A stretch of 64,000 bases of DNA from Metabacillus flavus (GCF_018283675.1 NZ_JAGVRK010000001.1:3410001-3474000), one strand, 5' to 3'. Numbered from the stretch's first letter, positions 42,695-53,868 are shown. Made by a program: numbers and translations. Notes: generated from the letters alone by a model not told the origin.

Positions 42695-45568
42695 TTATTT
42701 CGCGACGGCTTCTTTTTCTTTAACGAGTTTTTTCATCCGTTCGCGTTCCCGTTCAACAATCGGTTTTAAATAATGTCCGGTATAGGACGCCTTTTCTTCC
42801 ATAACTTGTTCAGGTGTACCGGAGGCAATAATCTGGCCTCCGCCATTTCCGCCTTCCGGACCAAGGTCGACCAAATAATCCGCTGCTTTAATGACGTCGA
42901 GATTATGCTCAATAACCAGTACCGTATCTCCATTCTCAACAAGACGCTGAAGCACCTTTAGCAGCCTGGCGATGTCATCAACGTGCAAACCGGTCGTTGG
43001 TTCATCGAGAATATAAAGAGAGCGCCCGGTTGAACGGCGGTGCAGCTCGGAAGCAAGCTTCACCCGCTGCGCTTCTCCGCCAGAAAGGGTAGTGGCCGGC
43101 TGGCCAAGAGTGATATATCCAAGTCCGACATCATAAATGGTCTGCAGCTTGCGGTGTATTTTAGGGATGTTCTCAAAGAAATCCAGCGCATCTTCAACCG
43201 TCATTTCAAGAATATCCGAAATATTTTTGCCTTTGTATTTTACTTCAAGTGTTTCCCGGTTGTACCGCTTGCCATGGCACACTTCGCAAGGTACGTATAC
43301 ATCCGGAAGAAAATGCATTTCAATCTTGATGATCCCATCACCGCGGCAGGCCTCGCAGCGGCCGCCTTTTACATTGAAGCTGAAACGGCCCTTTTTATAG
43401 CCTCTGACCTTTGCCTCATTTGTCGAAGCAAACACATCTCGGATATCATCAAATACGCCTGTGTAGGTCGCTGGGTTGGAACGGGGCGTTCTGCCGATCG
43501 GCGATTGATCAATGTCGATTACTTTATCTAAATGTTCAATACCTAAAATCTCTTTATGCTCTCCAGGCTTTGTTTTAGCTTTATGAAGCCTTTGCGCAAG
43601 CGATTTATGCAGAATTTCGTTAACGAGCGTACTTTTTCCTGAACCTGATACACCCGTAACTGAAATAAAAGTTCCTAAAGGAAATTTAACCGACACATTT
43701 TTCAGGTTATTTTCCTTTGCTCCTTTAATCTCAATATAGCGGCCATCCGGTTTTCTCCGTTCCTGAGGGAGAGGGATAAATTTTTTGCCGGACAGATACA
43801 TTCCGGTCAGAGAATCCTTATCCTTCATTACTTCCTTTGGAGATCCGGCGGAAATTACGTTTCCTCCGTGCACGCCCGCTCCGGGACCGATATCAATTAG
43901 ATAGTCGGCAGCAAGCATCGTATCTTCATCATGCTCTACGACAATAAGAGTATTCCCGATGTCCCGCATATTCTGCAGCGTTTCAATGAGACGGTCATTG
44001 TCACGCTGATGAAGGCCGATGGACGGTTCATCCAATATATACAGAACGCCTGTCAGCTTGGAACCGATTTGAGTAGCAAGCCTGATCCTTTGTGCTTCTC
44101 CTCCGGAAAGGGAGCCTGCTGAACGGTTCAAGGTCAGGTAATCCAGGCCGACATTGATAAGGAAGCTGAGCCGCTCGCAAATTTCTCTTAAAATTAATTT
44201 GGCAATTTTCATTTCCTTTTCAGTCAAATCAAGCTTCCCGAAAAAGTCGTGCGCTTCCTGAACAGAAAGGGTGGTCGTTTCCCCAACATGGCGGCCGTCA
44301 ATTTTAACAGCGAGCGTTTCTTTCTTCAGCCTGTATCCTTTGCACGTAGGACACGGCTGCTGAGCCATATATTTTTCCATCTGCTCGCGGATGTAATCCG
44401 AACTCGTCTCACGGTAGCGGCGCTCAATGTTTTTCATTACACCTTCAAACTTAATATAACTTTCTCTTACCTGCCCAAAGTCGTTTTCATAGCGGAAGTA
44501 AATTTCATCTTTACCGCTTCCGAGTAAAATCTTATCCAATTGATGATTTGGCAGATCCTTGACCGGGATATTCATATCGATTCCATAATGGCTGCAGACA
44601 GCTTCCAGGAGCTGCGGATAATACTGAGAGCTTGTAGGCTCCCATGGAGCAATAGCATGCTGTTTAAGCGTTAGGTGCTCATTCGGAATGACCAGTTCGC
44701 GGTCTACTTCCAGTTTAGAACCAAGACCGTCACATGAAGGACAGGCGCCAAAAGGACTGTTAAAAGAGAACATCCTTGGTTCAAGCTCTCCAATAGAAAA
44801 TCCGCAATAAGGGCATGCATGATGCTCGCTGAACAAAAGCTCCTCCTGCCCAATGACGTCAATCATGACCTTTCCTTCACCAAGGGCAAGCGCTGCCTCA
44901 AGAGAGTCGCTGAGTCTTGCCTCAATTCCGTCTTTGATTACAATCCGGTCAATCACCACTTCGATGGAGTGCTTTTTGTTTTTTTCCAGGATGATTTCTT
45001 CAGAAAGCTCCTGCATTTCTCCATTCACACGAACCCTGACATACCCCTGCTTTTTGATGTCTTCCAGGGTTTTGGAATGAGTTCCCTTCCGTCCTGAGAC
45101 AACTGGAGAAAGAACCTGCAGCTTCGTGCGCTCCGGGAATTCCATGATCCGGTCCACCATCTGCTGGATGGTCTGTGAAGTAATTTCAATCCCATGGTTC
45201 GGACAGACAGGGCGTCCAACCCGTGCATAAAGAAGTCTTAAATAGTCATAAATTTCTGTTACCGTCCCAACCGTCGATCTCGGATTCCGGCTCGTTGTTT
45301 TCTGGTCAATGGATATAGCCGGAGATAATCCATCAATGGAATCAACATCGGGTTTGTCCATTTGGCCGAGGAATTGCCTGGCATAGGCAGAAAGCGACTC
45401 GACGTACCTGCGCTGCCCTTCCGCATAAATCGTGTCAAAGGCAAGCGATGATTTTCCTGATCCCGATAGGCCTGTCAATACGACGAGCTGATTCCGCGGG
45501 ATCGTGACATCTATATTTTTAAGGTTATGCGCTCTGGCTCCCTTTACTACAATGTGTTCACTAGCCAT
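42695..45568 (-). CDS. uvrA: Excinuclease ABC subunit A
   Basis: Encodes 957 aa. Two ABC ATPase modules: Walker [15 protein letters not shown] near 31 and [14 protein letters not shown] near 640; signature [12 protein letters not shown] and [12 protein letters not shown]. Zinc modules [14 protein letters not shown] and [12 protein letters not shown] are present. Finds DNA damage and loads UvrB. Six bases after uvrB. Confidence 0.98.
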   Translation of the reverse strand: MASEHIVVKGARAHNLKNIDVTIPRNQLVVLTGLSGSGKSSLAFDTIYAEGQRRYVESLSAYARQFLGQMDKPDVDSIDGLSPAISIDQKTTSRNPRSTVGTVTEIYDYLRLLYARVGRPVCPNHGIEITSQTIQQMVDRIMEFPERTKLQVLSPVVSGRKGTHSKTLEDIKKQGYVRVRVNGEMQELSEEIILEKNKKHSIEVVIDRIVIKDGIEARLSDSLEAALALGEGKVMIDVIGQEELLFSEHHACPYCGFSIGELEPRMFSFNSPFGACPSCDGLGSKLEVDRELVIPNEHLTLKQHAIAPWEPTSSQYYPQLLEAVCSHYGIDMNIPVKDLPNHQLDKILLGSGKDEIYFRYENDFGQVRESYIKFEGVMKNIERRYRETSSDYIREQMEKYMAQQPCPTCKGYRLKKETLAVKIDGRHVGETTTLSVQEAHDFFGKLDLTEKEMKIAKLILREICERLSFLINVGLDYLTLNRSAGSLSGGEAQRIRLATQIGSKLTGVLYILDEPSIGLHQRDNDRLIETLQNMRDIGNTLIVVEHDEDTMLAADYLIDIGPGAGVHGGNVISAGSPKEVMKDKDSLTGMYLSGKKFIPLPQERRKPDGRYIEIKGAKENNLKNVSVKFPLGTFISVTGVSGSGKSTLVNEILHKSLAQRLHKAKTKPGEHKEILGIEHLDKVIDIDQSPIGRTPRSNPATYTGVFDDIRDVFASTNEAKVRGYKKGRFSFNVKGGRCEACRGDGIIKIEMHFLPDVYVPCEVCHGKRYNRETLEVKYKGKNISDILEMTVEDALDFFENIPKIHRKLQTIYDVGLGYITLGQPATTLSGGEAQRVKLASELHRRSTGRSLYILDEPTTGLHVDDIARLLKVLQRLVENGDTVLVIEHNLDVIKAADYLVDLGPEGGNGGGQIIASGTPEQVMEEKASYTGHYLKPIVERERERMKKLVKEKEAVAK

Positions 45569-45574
45569 ACTTTG

Positions 45575-47554
45575 TCATCCTTCCGCTTTCAGCTCTATTA
45601 GCAAGTCACGAAGCTCTGCGGCCCGTTCGAAATCCAGTCCCTTGGCAGCATCCTTCATTTCTTTCTCCATTTGGGCAATCACTTTTTCACGCTCTTTCTT
45701 AGTGAGCTTCGCAATAGCCGGCGCTGCTTGATCTGTATCTTCTTCTACTGCTTCCATCGTTGCCCGTATTACATCGCGAATTTCTTTTTGAATCGTTTTC
45801 GGTTCAATCCCGTGAACGCGGTTGTATTCTTCCTGTGTTTCACGGCGGCGCTTCGTTTCATTTATTGCAACTTCCATTGAATTCGTAATTTTGTCCGCAT
45901 ACATAATAACGTGGCCATTTGAGTTTCTGGCTGCTCGTCCGGTAATCTGAATCAGAGAACGTTCAGAGCGAAGGAACCCTTCTTTATCCGCGTCCAGAAT
46001 GGCTACCAATGACACTTCAGGTATATCCAGTCCTTCCCGGAGAAGGTTAATTCCGACGAGAACGTCATGTTTACCGAGCCGCAGGTCGCGTATTACTTCA
46101 ATCCGCTCGAGTGTTTTTATTTCGGAGTGGAGGTAATTGACTTTGATTCCAATTTCTCTGAGGTAATTGGTCAGATCCTCGGACATCTTTTTCGTTAAAG
46201 TGGTAATGAGAACACGTTCATTCTTTTCGACTCTTGCATTGATTTCCCCGATTAAATCATCAATTTGTCCCTGAATAGGCCGGACTTCAATAGTAGGATC
46301 GAGTAATCCGGTAGGACGGATGATCTGCTCCACCATTTCGTCTGTATGCTCTATTTCATACGGTCCCGGTGTCGCCGAAACATAAACCATATTCGTCATA
46401 TGTTTTTCAAACTCTTCGAATCGAAGCGGTCTGTTATCTTTTGCAGAAGGCAAACGGAATCCATGATCGACCAGAACCTGCTTGCGCGCCTGGTCCCCGT
46501 TGAACATTCCGCGCACCTGCGGAAGGGTAACGTGAGACTCGTCGACAACAATCATAAAGTCGTCCGGAAAATAATCAATTAATGTATAGGGAGTGGAACC
46601 GGGAGGTCTTAAAGTAAGATGACGGGAATAGTTCTCAATTCCAGAGCAAAAGCCCATTTCTCTCATCATTTCAAGATCATACCTCGTCCTTTGCTCAAGT
46701 CTTTGAGCCTCTAGAAGCTTGCCTGCTTCCCTCATCTTGACTAATTCTTCCTCCAGCTCTTTTTCAATGTTTCCTATAGCAACGCTCATTTTTTCTTCAC
46801 GGGTTACGAAGTGAGAGGCAGGGAAGATCGCAACGTGTTCGCGCTCGCCAAGTATTTCCCCGGTTAAAGCGTCCACTTCCCGAATCCTGTCAATTTCGTC
46901 CCCGAAAAATTCAATTCTCATGCAGTGCTCATCCCTGGATGCAGGAAAGATTTCCACGACATCCCCGCGTACCCTGAATGTTCCGCGCTTGAAGTCAATG
47001 TCATTCCGCTCATACTGGATGTCTACAAGACGTCTTAAGAGCTGATTCCGTTCAAGTTCCATTCCTGTTCGAAGAGAGACTACAAGCTCTTTATATTCTT
47101 CCGGAGAACCGAGGCCGTAGATGCAGGATACACTGGCAATGATGATGACATCCCTTCGTTCAAACAAAGAGGTAGTGGCGGAGTGGCGCAGCTTGTCAAT
47201 TTCGTCATTGATGCTTGCATCCTTTTCTATAAAAGTATCGGTCTGAGGAACATAGGCTTCCGGCTGATAGTAATCATAATAACTCACAAAATACTCTACA
47301 GCATTGTTAGGAAAAAACTCCTTAAACTCACTGTAGAGCTGGCCTGCCAGCGTTTTATTATGAGCAATCACGAGGGTCGGCTTATTGACTTCCTTGATGA
47401 CATTTGAAACGGTAAATGTTTTCCCTGTTCCTGTTGCCCCTAGAAGCGTCTGGTGTTTCTTTCCTTCATTGATTCCTTTAACAAGTTTCTTAATGGCCGC
47501 GGGCTGATCGCCTTCCGGCTTATACTTCGAGACTAAATCAAACCGATGTTCCAC
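45575..47554 (-). CDS. uvrB: Excinuclease ABC subunit B
   Basis: Encodes 659 aa. Walker A GATGTGKT at 39-46, beta-hairpin region [30 protein letters not shown] (Walker B), helicase motifs [13 protein letters not shown] and QITGRAARN, and a C-terminal UVR domain. Verifies lesions and recruits UvrC. A LexA box lies about 70 bases upstream. Confidence 0.98.
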   Translation of the reverse strand: MEHRFDLVSKYKPEGDQPAAIKKLVKGINEGKKHQTLLGATGTGKTFTVSNVIKEVNKPTLVIAHNKTLAGQLYSEFKEFFPNNAVEYFVSYYDYYQPEAYVPQTDTFIEKDASINDEIDKLRHSATTSLFERRDVIIIASVSCIYGLGSPEEYKELVVSLRTGMELERNQLLRRLVDIQYERNDIDFKRGTFRVRGDVVEIFPASRDEHCMRIEFFGDEIDRIREVDALTGEILGEREHVAIFPASHFVTREEKMSVAIGNIEKELEEELVKMREAGKLLEAQRLEQRTRYDLEMMREMGFCSGIENYSRHLTLRPPGSTPYTLIDYFPDDFMIVVDESHVTLPQVRGMFNGDQARKQVLVDHGFRLPSAKDNRPLRFEEFEKHMTNMVYVSATPGPYEIEHTDEMVEQIIRPTGLLDPTIEVRPIQGQIDDLIGEINARVEKNERVLITTLTKKMSEDLTNYLREIGIKVNYLHSEIKTLERIEVIRDLRLGKHDVLVGINLLREGLDIPEVSLVAILDADKEGFLRSERSLIQITGRAARNSNGHVIMYADKITNSMEVAINETKRRRETQEEYNRVHGIEPKTIQKEIRDVIRATMEAVEEDTDQAAPAIAKLTKKEREKVIAQMEKEMKDAAKGLDFERAAELRDLLIELKAEG

Positions 47555-47625
47555 ACAAATGCCCCCAATTCACGCATTATCGTCTTTATATTTTACCATA
47601 CACTATATGGGAAATTCCAAAGATA

Positions 47626-47639
47626 CGAACTGACGTTTG
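47626..47639 (-). promoter_or_regulatory. LexA (SOS) box of uvrBA
   Basis: On the plus strand it reads CGAAC-TGAC-GTTTG, one base from the Bacillus SOS consensus CGAAC-N4-GTTCG. Position is about 72 bases upstream of the uvrB start. In B. subtilis uvrBA is under LexA control. Confidence 0.75.
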
Positions 47640-47715
47640 CAGTTTTTTTCATTCTGTCTATCAGTTTTCCCGCTTTTGGCCTTTCGCAATCTTTTTCTTT
47701 ATATGCAGCTTATAT

Positions 47716-47745
47716 GTACAGAAAAAACCGCGCATCGCACGGTTT
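47716..47745 (-). terminator. Terminator of csbA
   Basis: AAACCGTGC and GCGCGGTTT form a 9-bp stem with a 3-base loop (47745-47737 with 47733-47725) and a T run on the minus strand, 5 bases past the csbA stop. Confidence 0.8.
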
Positions 47746-47749
47746 CTGT

Positions 47750-47986
47750 CTATTTATTCAAATGGTTGGGCTTGCGGTTCATTTTACGTGCGTACATAGC
47801 TCCTGCAACAAGCGATACAGCATCCAGCCCCACAATATAGTCAAATTCTGTATACCCTTTAAAGTAAGAAGCGATGATGAGTGCAGCGGTTAAAGCAGTC
47901 CCTACTATATAACTGTACGTTACTCTCGTAAAAAGCACGACAAGAACAAACGGAAAAATCAATGCCAGAATGGCTTTCGTCAGCAT
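47750..47986 (-). CDS. csbA: Membrane protein CsbA
   Basis: Encodes 78 aa with two hydrophobic segments (about 4-24 and 28-45) and a third near 52-66. Matches CsbA/DUF2198 (FTRVTYSYIVGTALTAALI). In B. subtilis csbA is a sigma-B stress gene next to uvrB; no clear sigma-B promoter is visible here. Function unknown. Confidence 0.92.
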   Translation of the reverse strand: MLTKAILALIFPFVLVVLFTRVTYSYIVGTALTAALIIASYFKGYTEFDYIVGLDAVSLVAGAMYARKMNRKPNHLNK

Positions 47987-48063
47987 TGTGAAACGCCCTC
48001 TTCCTTCTTGATATTACCGTTATTCTATCATGCTCCGAGAATGCTGGATAGGCTAATAGTGAG

Positions 48064-48789
48064 CTAATCTTCAATTCTGCCCAACAGCAAATCTGGAAAG
48101 TCTGTCATCACTGCCGACACTTTTGTATGAATAAGACTTTGATATGAACCGAGGTCATTAATTGTATAAACCCTTAACGTTCCTCCGTTATTCATATAAT
48201 CCAATCCGGGTGCGGAGAGACTGAATTCTGCCGGACAGTGTATGCTGTCGCACCCCAGTTCTTCAGCAATCGCGGCAGCGTTCGGCTCAACCCCTTCAAA
48301 AAGCCAGGCGATTTCAAACGTCTTATTCAATTGTTTCATTTTACTCACGCTTGCTTTGTTAAAAGAGGAGAGAATGATTCTGCTGGCAAGCTTTTTGTCT
48401 TCCGCAAGCAGCATTACTTTTTCCTCAAGCCCAGGATAGTCGAATACATCATTTTTCAATTCGATATTTAAAGTCATACCTGACTGGTCTTCCAAAAGCA
48501 AGTCCAGCACTTCCTCTAGATGAGGAATCCTTTCATTATGAAAAGACGGATGAAACCAGCTTCCTGCATCTGCATTCCGCAATTCCTTATATGTCATGTC
48601 CTTTACATATCCCAATCGATCTGTCGTTCGGTCAATTCTTTCGTCATGAATGACGACAAGTTCACCGTCTTTTGACATTTGAACATCCAATTCAATTCCG
48701 CTTGCCCCCACTTCTATCGCCTTTCTAAAAGCAAGCATCGTATTTTCCGGATACTGTCCGCTGCATCCTCTGTGAGCAAATATCTTCAT
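48064..48789 (-). CDS. ugpQ: Glycerophosphodiester phosphodiesterase
   Basis: Encodes 241 aa, a TIM-barrel GDPD. The motif HRGCSGQYPENTMLAF, the metal ligands in GIELDVQMSKDGELVVIHDE, and NIELKND are present. No signal peptide, so cytosolic. Releases glycerol 3-phosphate from glycerophosphodiesters brought in by the ugp transporter. Last gene of the glpP-ugpCAEB-ugpQ operon after a hairpin. Confidence 0.93.
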   Translation of the reverse strand: MKIFAHRGCSGQYPENTMLAFRKAIEVGASGIELDVQMSKDGELVVIHDERIDRTTDRLGYVKDMTYKELRNADAGSWFHPSFHNERIPHLEEVLDLLLEDQSGMTLNIELKNDVFDYPGLEEKVMLLAEDKKLASRIILSSFNKASVSKMKQLNKTFEIAWLFEGVEPNAAAIAEELGCDSIHCPAEFSLSAPGLDYMNNGGTLRVYTINDLGSYQSLIHTKVSAVMTDFPDLLLGRIED

Positions 48790-48808
48790 GTCTGCAACTC
48801 CATTCTAA

Positions 48809-48853
48809 GAAATAAAGGGCCGGCCAAGATGATCGTCTCCCGGCCAGCCCTTT
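48809..48853 (-). terminator. Intercistronic hairpin between ugpB and ugpQ
   Basis: AAAGGGCTGGCC and GGCCGGCCCTTT pair over about 11 bp (48853-48842 with 48825-48814), followed by TTTATTT on the minus strand. It may partly terminate the operon after ugpB or protect the ugpB message. Confidence 0.65.
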
Positions 48854-48858
48854 GAAGC

Positions 48859-50193
48859 TTACTTCTGCTTGCGATTAGCCATCTCAAGCGATCGTTCTGT
48901 TTCCTTTGCTGCCCGATTCAATGCTTCTTGAGGATCTGTCCCTTGATATAAGCTTTCCATTCCAGTTACAACTTTTTGTCTGGATTCAGGGAAAACGGAA
49001 ATCAAGGCTCCTTGTGTAGCCGGAGAAGGCTTTGTATTTTTCAGCTGGTCCACCGTCACCTTAAGCTGAGGATACTTCTCCCACTCTTTTTTCACGATAT
49101 CCTGCTCATATGCTTTCGGATTGATTGAGAAATAACCGCTGTCAACATGCCATTTAGCCTGCACTTCAGGTGTAGAAAGATACTTCATGAAATCCCATGC
49201 GCCCTGCTGTTCCTCTTCTGCAGTACCTTTGGACATCCAAAGTGATGCTCCGCCAACGACAACCCCTTGTCTTTCGATACCATCAGGAACAGGAATATAA
49301 GCAACCCCTATATCAAACGGAGCGTTGTCAATCAATTCTTTGATTCCTGCAGAGGAGTCAAGGAACATGGCAATTTTTTGTGATTGGAATGCTGCTCTCA
49401 TTGAATCCCAGTTCTGTCCGCTATTGTAGAATGATCCATCTTTGTGCATTTGGCTGATCAGATCAAAAACTCGTTTTCCTTCCGGTCCATTGAAAGTAGC
49501 TTTTTCCGCGTCCCCTTTGCGTCCATTTTCCTTATCCACATAGGTTCCGCCCTGTACAGCTACCATTTCTTCAAAAAACCACCCGTAATTTAGGATCGAA
49601 AATCCTTTTTGGCTGCCAGTCGTAAGAGCTTGTGCTGCACTTTTCAGCTCGCTGTAAGTTTGCGGAGCTTTTTCAGGGTCCAGTCCAGCTTTTTTAAACG
49701 CATCCTTGTTATATACCAAAACTGGTGTGGAAGAATTAAAAGGCATAGAATACTGTTTGCCATCCACTGTGTAGTAATTGGAGATATTTTTTTCCCATTG
49801 AGATGTGTCAAATTTGTCTTGATCAATAAACTTTTGGACAGGCTCGATTTTGTTGCTGTCGATCATATACTTTGTGCCAACTTCAAACGTCTGCATAATG
49901 GTTGGAGCTTCAGGAGATCCCGCAACGGTATTGAATTTTGTAAGGGCTTCTTCATATGTGCCTTGAAATACAGGCTTAACCTCAATCTTATCCTGGGATT
50001 TATTGTATTCATTTACAATCTCTTTTAAAGAAGTCTCTAAATCTCCAGCCATTGCATGCCAAAACGTTACTTCAATTTTACCTTCAGCGTTTTTCTTCAC
50101 AGGCTTTGCTGTTTCTTTCTCCGGCTGTGTTCCGCCGCATGCTGAGAGCACGATCAGCATTAGCGCAGTAATCAATATCAATACCTTTTTCAT
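48859..50193 (-). CDS. ugpB: Glycerol-3-phosphate-type ABC transporter substrate-binding lipoprotein
   Basis: Encodes 444 aa. Lipobox LSAC with Cys19; family 1 solute-binding protein fold (VTFWHAMAGDLETSL, NTVAGSPEAPTIMQTFEVGT, GASLWMSKG). The context (UgpA, UgpE, UgpC, UgpQ and GlpP) points to glycerol 3-phosphate or glycerophosphodiesters as ligand. Anchored to the outer face of the membrane by Lgt/Lsp processing. Confidence 0.93.
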   Translation of the reverse strand: MKKVLILITALMLIVLSACGGTQPEKETAKPVKKNAEGKIEVTFWHAMAGDLETSLKEIVNEYNKSQDKIEVKPVFQGTYEEALTKFNTVAGSPEAPTIMQTFEVGTKYMIDSNKIEPVQKFIDQDKFDTSQWEKNISNYYTVDGKQYSMPFNSSTPVLVYNKDAFKKAGLDPEKAPQTYSELKSAAQALTTGSQKGFSILNYGWFFEEMVAVQGGTYVDKENGRKGDAEKATFNGPEGKRVFDLISQMHKDGSFYNSGQNWDSMRAAFQSQKIAMFLDSSAGIKELIDNAPFDIGVAYIPVPDGIERQGVVVGGASLWMSKGTAEEEQQGAWDFMKYLSTPEVQAKWHVDSGYFSINPKAYEQDIVKKEWEKYPQLKVTVDQLKNTKPSPATQGALISVFPESRQKVVTGMESLYQGTDPQEALNRAAKETERSLEMANRKQK

Positions 50194-50222
50194 CTAACAT
50201 CTCTCCTGATTTTTATTTGATT

Positions 50223-50273
50223 ATGCATGGACCGGCTTGATTCCCCTTCATATGTAGAAGAAAGATGAACCGG
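50223..50273 (-). other. Intercistronic hairpin between ugpE and ugpB
   Basis: GCATGGA and TCCATGC with adjacent CCGG pairs form an imperfect stem in the 139-base spacer before ugpB. No strong T run follows. It may stabilise the 5' end of the ugpB message, inferred from its position. Confidence 0.5.
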
Positions 50274-50332
50274 CCAATCCATGCCCTCATTCAGCTAATT
50301 GACGGGTGAAATACCCGCTGTTTGTACAAACG

Positions 50333-51145
50333 TTATTTTATTGCACCTTGAGTCAACCCTTTTTGAAGGTGCTTCTGTCCTGCGAACAGCAGAATCAGAG
50401 TAGGCAGGACAACAATGACTGCAGCCGCCATGACTGTTCCCCATTCGGAAGAAACCTCTTGTGATTGCATTTGCTTCAGACCAATTTGAACTGTTCTTAC
50501 CTTCTCGTTGTTTGTGACGAGAAGCGGCCATAAATACATATTCCATGTAGTTAAGAAGCTGTAAATAGCAAGAGTTATCATACTCGTCTTGGATACAGGC
50601 AGGACCACTTTCCAAAAAAAGCGGAATCGGCTTATACCTGCTACCTGCGATGCTTCAAAAAGCTCATATGGAATCGTCTTAAATTGCTGCCTGAGCAAGA
50701 ACGTTCCAAAGGCAAGTGCAAAAAATGGAATGGTAAGCGAGCTGTACTGATTGATCCACCCAAGCTTCTGCACAATTAAGTAATTCGGAACCATCGTCGC
50801 TTCCCAAGGGATCATCATCGTAGATATAAAGAGAAAGAAGAGTGTATTTCGTCCTCTGAATTTAATAAACACAAACGCGAATGCCGCCAATGATGACACG
50901 ATTAGCTGGCCTGCTGTTACAGTGACCGATACAATAAGACTGTTCATTAAAAAATGAAGCAGGGGAACTTGTTGAAAGGCCGATTGATAGTTTTCAAAGG
51001 AAAAGGACGAGGGAAACAGCTTCCCCTGAAGGACTTCTCCTCCTTGCATGAAACTGATCATGACTGCATATACAATCGGAAACATCATGAACAGAGCTGA
51101 AATAACGAGCAGCACGTACAATAAACTTTTTTTCATAAGGCTCAT
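50333..51145 (-). CDS. ugpE: Glycerol-3-phosphate ABC transporter permease UgpE
   Basis: Encodes 270 aa with six membrane segments and the EAA loop (LFEASQVAGISRFRFFWKVVLPVSKT). Pairs with UgpA to form the channel. Overlaps ugpA by four bases. Confidence 0.93.
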   Translation of the reverse strand: MSLMKKSLLYVLLVISALFMMFPIVYAVMISFMQGGEVLQGKLFPSSFSFENYQSAFQQVPLLHFLMNSLIVSVTVTAGQLIVSSLAAFAFVFIKFRGRNTLFFLFISTMMIPWEATMVPNYLIVQKLGWINQYSSLTIPFFALAFGTFLLRQQFKTIPYELFEASQVAGISRFRFFWKVVLPVSKTSMITLAIYSFLTTWNMYLWPLLVTNNEKVRTVQIGLKQMQSQEVSSEWGTVMAAAVIVVLPTLILLFAGQKHLQKGLTQGAIK

Positions 51146-52065
51146 TGATAATGCACCTTCTTTTCTCCAAGCCTGAATTGCAATACCGTCACTGCCAGTA
51201 TGCAGAAGAACAGCAGGACCGCTTGTGCACTGGCCGAACCAGCATTGTAATTAACAAAGGCATCCTGATAGATCGAGTAAACAATCACGTTGGTGGATTG
51301 TACCGGACCGCCTTTGGTTAAAATATCGATTTGGCCAAAGGTCTGAAATGCATTAATAAGAGAAACAGTAGTAATGAAAAATAATGTTGGCGACAGCATC
51401 GGGAGTGTAATTCGTCTAAGCTGATAAAAGGATCCTGCTCCTGAAATTCTTGCACTCTCGTAAAGCTGTTCATCAATGTTCTGCAGGCCGCCAAGCAGGA
51501 TTAGAAAGGCAAAGCCTGTGTTCATCCAAATGGTTGATAGAGCAACAGAAAGTAAGGCAGTGTTTGGATCCAGCAGCCACTGGTGACCCTCAAAACCAAT
51601 CAAATTCAAAAGCTTGTTAAACACTCCAATGGAGGGATTGTACATAAACATCCAAATGATTGAGGATGCTGCGACACTCATTCCCATTGTTGAAGAGAAA
51701 AGCGTCCGGAAAATGCCGATGCCTTTAAGCTTCAGGTTAGCGATTAAAGCAAGGAATAATGAGAGCAGAATACCTGCCGGAACTGTATACAGGACAAACA
51801 GTCCTGTTGCCTTTGCACTGTTTAAAAATGCCTCGGACTGGAGCAGATACGTGAAATTTTCAAGTCCGATAAATGCTATAGGATTGCCTTGAGGATCTGT
51901 ATAGAAAAAACTGAGATAAATCGTTCTGATCATCGGGTAAAACAGGAATACACCAAACAGCAGCAAGGATGGAAGAAGGTACAGAAGACCTGCAGCTAAA
52001 TCAGAAAATCCATTTCCGGTTTTCACCATTGTTTTAGCTTGATTTTTCTTAACCAGTGCATTCAT
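51142..52065 (-). CDS. ugpA: Glycerol-3-phosphate ABC transporter permease UgpA
   Basis: Encodes 307 aa with six main membrane segments; EAA loop QLYESARISGAGSFYQLRRITLPMLSP. An N-terminal cytosolic extension of about 20 residues precedes the first helix. Overlaps ugpC and ugpE by four bases each. Confidence 0.93.
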   Translation of the reverse strand: MNALVKKNQAKTMVKTGNGFSDLAAGLLYLLPSLLLFGVFLFYPMIRTIYLSFFYTDPQGNPIAFIGLENFTYLLQSEAFLNSAKATGLFVLYTVPAGILLSLFLALIANLKLKGIGIFRTLFSSTMGMSVAASSIIWMFMYNPSIGVFNKLLNLIGFEGHQWLLDPNTALLSVALSTIWMNTGFAFLILLGGLQNIDEQLYESARISGAGSFYQLRRITLPMLSPTLFFITTVSLINAFQTFGQIDILTKGGPVQSTNVIVYSIYQDAFVNYNAGSASAQAVLLFFCILAVTVLQFRLGEKKVHYQ

Positions 52066-53177
52066 ATTGGCTGCTCCCGTGAAGAAGCAGATGACGATAA
52101 GCCGGTGCTCAGCCTGGTTCCATTCTGAGAATCAAAGAAAATCAGATCCTCGTGATTAAAGGTTAGTTCAATCGGATCACCCGGTTCTAAATCCCATTGT
52201 CCAGGCCATCTCGCAATCCATTGCTTCCCTTCGGAGATGTCAAAGCTTAGCAGCGTTTCTGTTCCGAGAATTTCAGCATTGGCAATGATTCCTGTAAGCT
52301 TTCCTTCTCCGATTGGCGCCTGTTTTAAATGCTCCGGACGGATTCCCGCTTCTACAGACTCCGATCCTAAAGACAGCAATACCTCCTGAGGAAGATCGAA
52401 TAAATGCTTCTCCCCAAGGTGAAGAAGGTTTCCTTCAGCCTTAGCGTGCACGAGATTCATTGGAGGGGATCCAATAAACGAAGCGACAAAGGAATTGGCC
52501 GGCTGGTTGTATATTTCAAGAGGTTTGCCCAGCTGCTGAATTTCCCCCTCATTCATAATCATCATACGGTCTGCCATCGTCATAGCCTCCGTTTGATCAT
52601 GCGTCACATAAATCATCGTAATTCCAAGCTTCCGCTGAATCTGGCGAATTTCAGAGCGCATTTTCGCTCTCAGTTTTGCGTCCAGGTTAGACAGCGGCTC
52701 GTCCATCAGACATATAGGTGCATGCGTAACGATGGCTCTGGCCAGTGCTACACGCTGCCTTTGACCGCCGGAAAGTTCACGCGGCTTTCTTTTCATCAAA
52801 TCAGATAGACCGAGCATTTCACATGCTTCCGCACATCGCGCTTTTTGCTCCTGCTTGGAAATTTTTTTCGAATATAATCCAAACATAATGTTTTCAGCTA
52901 CTGACAAATGAGGATACAGAGCATAGTTTTGAAAAACCATCGATAGGTCCCTTTTGCTAGGGTGAAGATTGTTTGCCACACGATCTCCAATTCGCAGCTC
53001 CCCTCCGCTCACTTCTTCAAGTCCTGCAATCATCCGCAGAATGGTGCTTTTCCCGCACCCTGAAGGACCAACCAGCACGAAAAACTCCCCAGGCCTGATT
53101 GATGCATTTATAGAATCAATCACCATATTCTTGCCGTCATAGGATTTGCTGAGGCTGGAAAGTTCTACACTTTTCAT
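52062..53177 (-). CDS. ugpC: ABC transporter ATP-binding protein UgpC
   Basis: Encodes 371 aa. Walker A GPSGCGKST, Q-loop NYALYPHLSV, signature LSGGQRQRVALARA, Walker B PICLMDEPLSNLDA and the switch His in THDQTEAM; a C-terminal OB/TOBE domain follows (about 240-360). Energises UgpAE; in enteric bacteria UgpC can be exchanged with MalK. Confidence 0.93.
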   Translation of the reverse strand: MKSVELSSLSKSYDGKNMVIDSINASIRPGEFFVLVGPSGCGKSTILRMIAGLEEVSGGELRIGDRVANNLHPSKRDLSMVFQNYALYPHLSVAENIMFGLYSKKISKQEQKARCAEACEMLGLSDLMKRKPRELSGGQRQRVALARAIVTHAPICLMDEPLSNLDAKLRAKMRSEIRQIQRKLGITMIYVTHDQTEAMTMADRMMIMNEGEIQQLGKPLEIYNQPANSFVASFIGSPPMNLVHAKAEGNLLHLGEKHLFDLPQEVLLSLGSESVEAGIRPEHLKQAPIGEGKLTGIIANAEILGTETLLSFDISEGKQWIARWPGQWDLEPGDPIELTFNHEDLIFFDSQNGTRLSTGLSSSASSREQPI

Positions 53178-53204
53178 CCTTTATTCCACCTTTCTGCTTA
53201 TCCT

Positions 53205-53786
53205 TTAAAATTCAGGCTTTTTCCAAAGCCATGGCTTTCCAGTCGAAACTGCCATTGCGCCGCTCTCTAGTGCAGCATGAATATGTGCTTTATTTGAAAT
53301 CAATCCGCCTGTAATGATCGGCAAATCGGTTTTTGCTTTTACTTTTGTAATCAGTTCAGGAATAAGACCCGGCATAAGCTCCAAAGCATCGGGCTTAATT
53401 TCGCAGGAAGTTTGAAGACCGTTCTTCAGTGCATCTGTATCCACTAAAAACAAACGCTGAATCGTCAACAAACCCTCTTTTTTAGCGAATTGGATCAAGG
53501 AACTTTTGGTCGTTACAATCCCTGTAGGTTTGACATATTTCGCTATAAATTTAAGCCCTTCCTTGTCAAAACTAATGCCCGGAATCTTTTCCAAGTGCAG
53601 GAAAACGAACCTCCCATTTTCCTTGAGCAAATCGACATACCGCTTGATCACACTGATATTCCCCGTTAAAAGAAAAGCCGATCGAATATCCGACTCAAGA
53701 AAAAGTTCAAGACTCTTAGGGTCTTTTATCGAAGAAATAAGCCTGTCGTTTTCAAGGTGTTTAATAAACTCACGCTGTATCTCCAT
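53205..53786 (-). CDS. glpP: Glycerol-3-phosphate-responsive antiterminator GlpP
   Basis: Encodes 193 aa, the GlpP length. A TIM-barrel-like phosphate-binding pattern is seen (TGGLISNKAHIHAALESGAMAVSTG), with EIKPDALELMPGLIPELI typical of the family. In B. subtilis GlpP binds the leader mRNA of glp genes with glycerol 3-phosphate and prevents termination. Here it is the first gene of the ugp operon, and a strong terminator lies in its own leader at 53808-53868. Confidence 0.92.
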   Translation of the reverse strand: MEIQREFIKHLENDRLISSIKDPKSLELFLESDIRSAFLLTGNISVIKRYVDLLKENGRFVFLHLEKIPGISFDKEGLKFIAKYVKPTGIVTTKSSLIQFAKKEGLLTIQRLFLVDTDALKNGLQTSCEIKPDALELMPGLIPELITKVKAKTDLPIITGGLISNKAHIHAALESGAMAVSTGKPWLWKKPEF

Positions 53787-53807
53787 CCTGCTTCCTTCCT
53801 TCCTCTA

Positions 53808-53868
53808 CAAACAAAAAAATCCATAAAAACGAACGAGGATTCTTTAAAGCATCCCCTTCTTTTTATGG
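53808..53868 (-). terminator. Leader terminator of the glpP-ugp operon
   Basis: On the minus strand, CCATAAAAA (53868-53860) pairs with TTTTTATGG (53829-53821), and the inner GAAGGGGAT pairs with ATCCTCGTTC through a bulge. ATTTTTTTG follows. It lies in the 5' untranslated region, about 30-80 bases upstream of glpP, with a separate terminator for the gene before it, so it is a conditional terminator candidate. Confidence 0.75.
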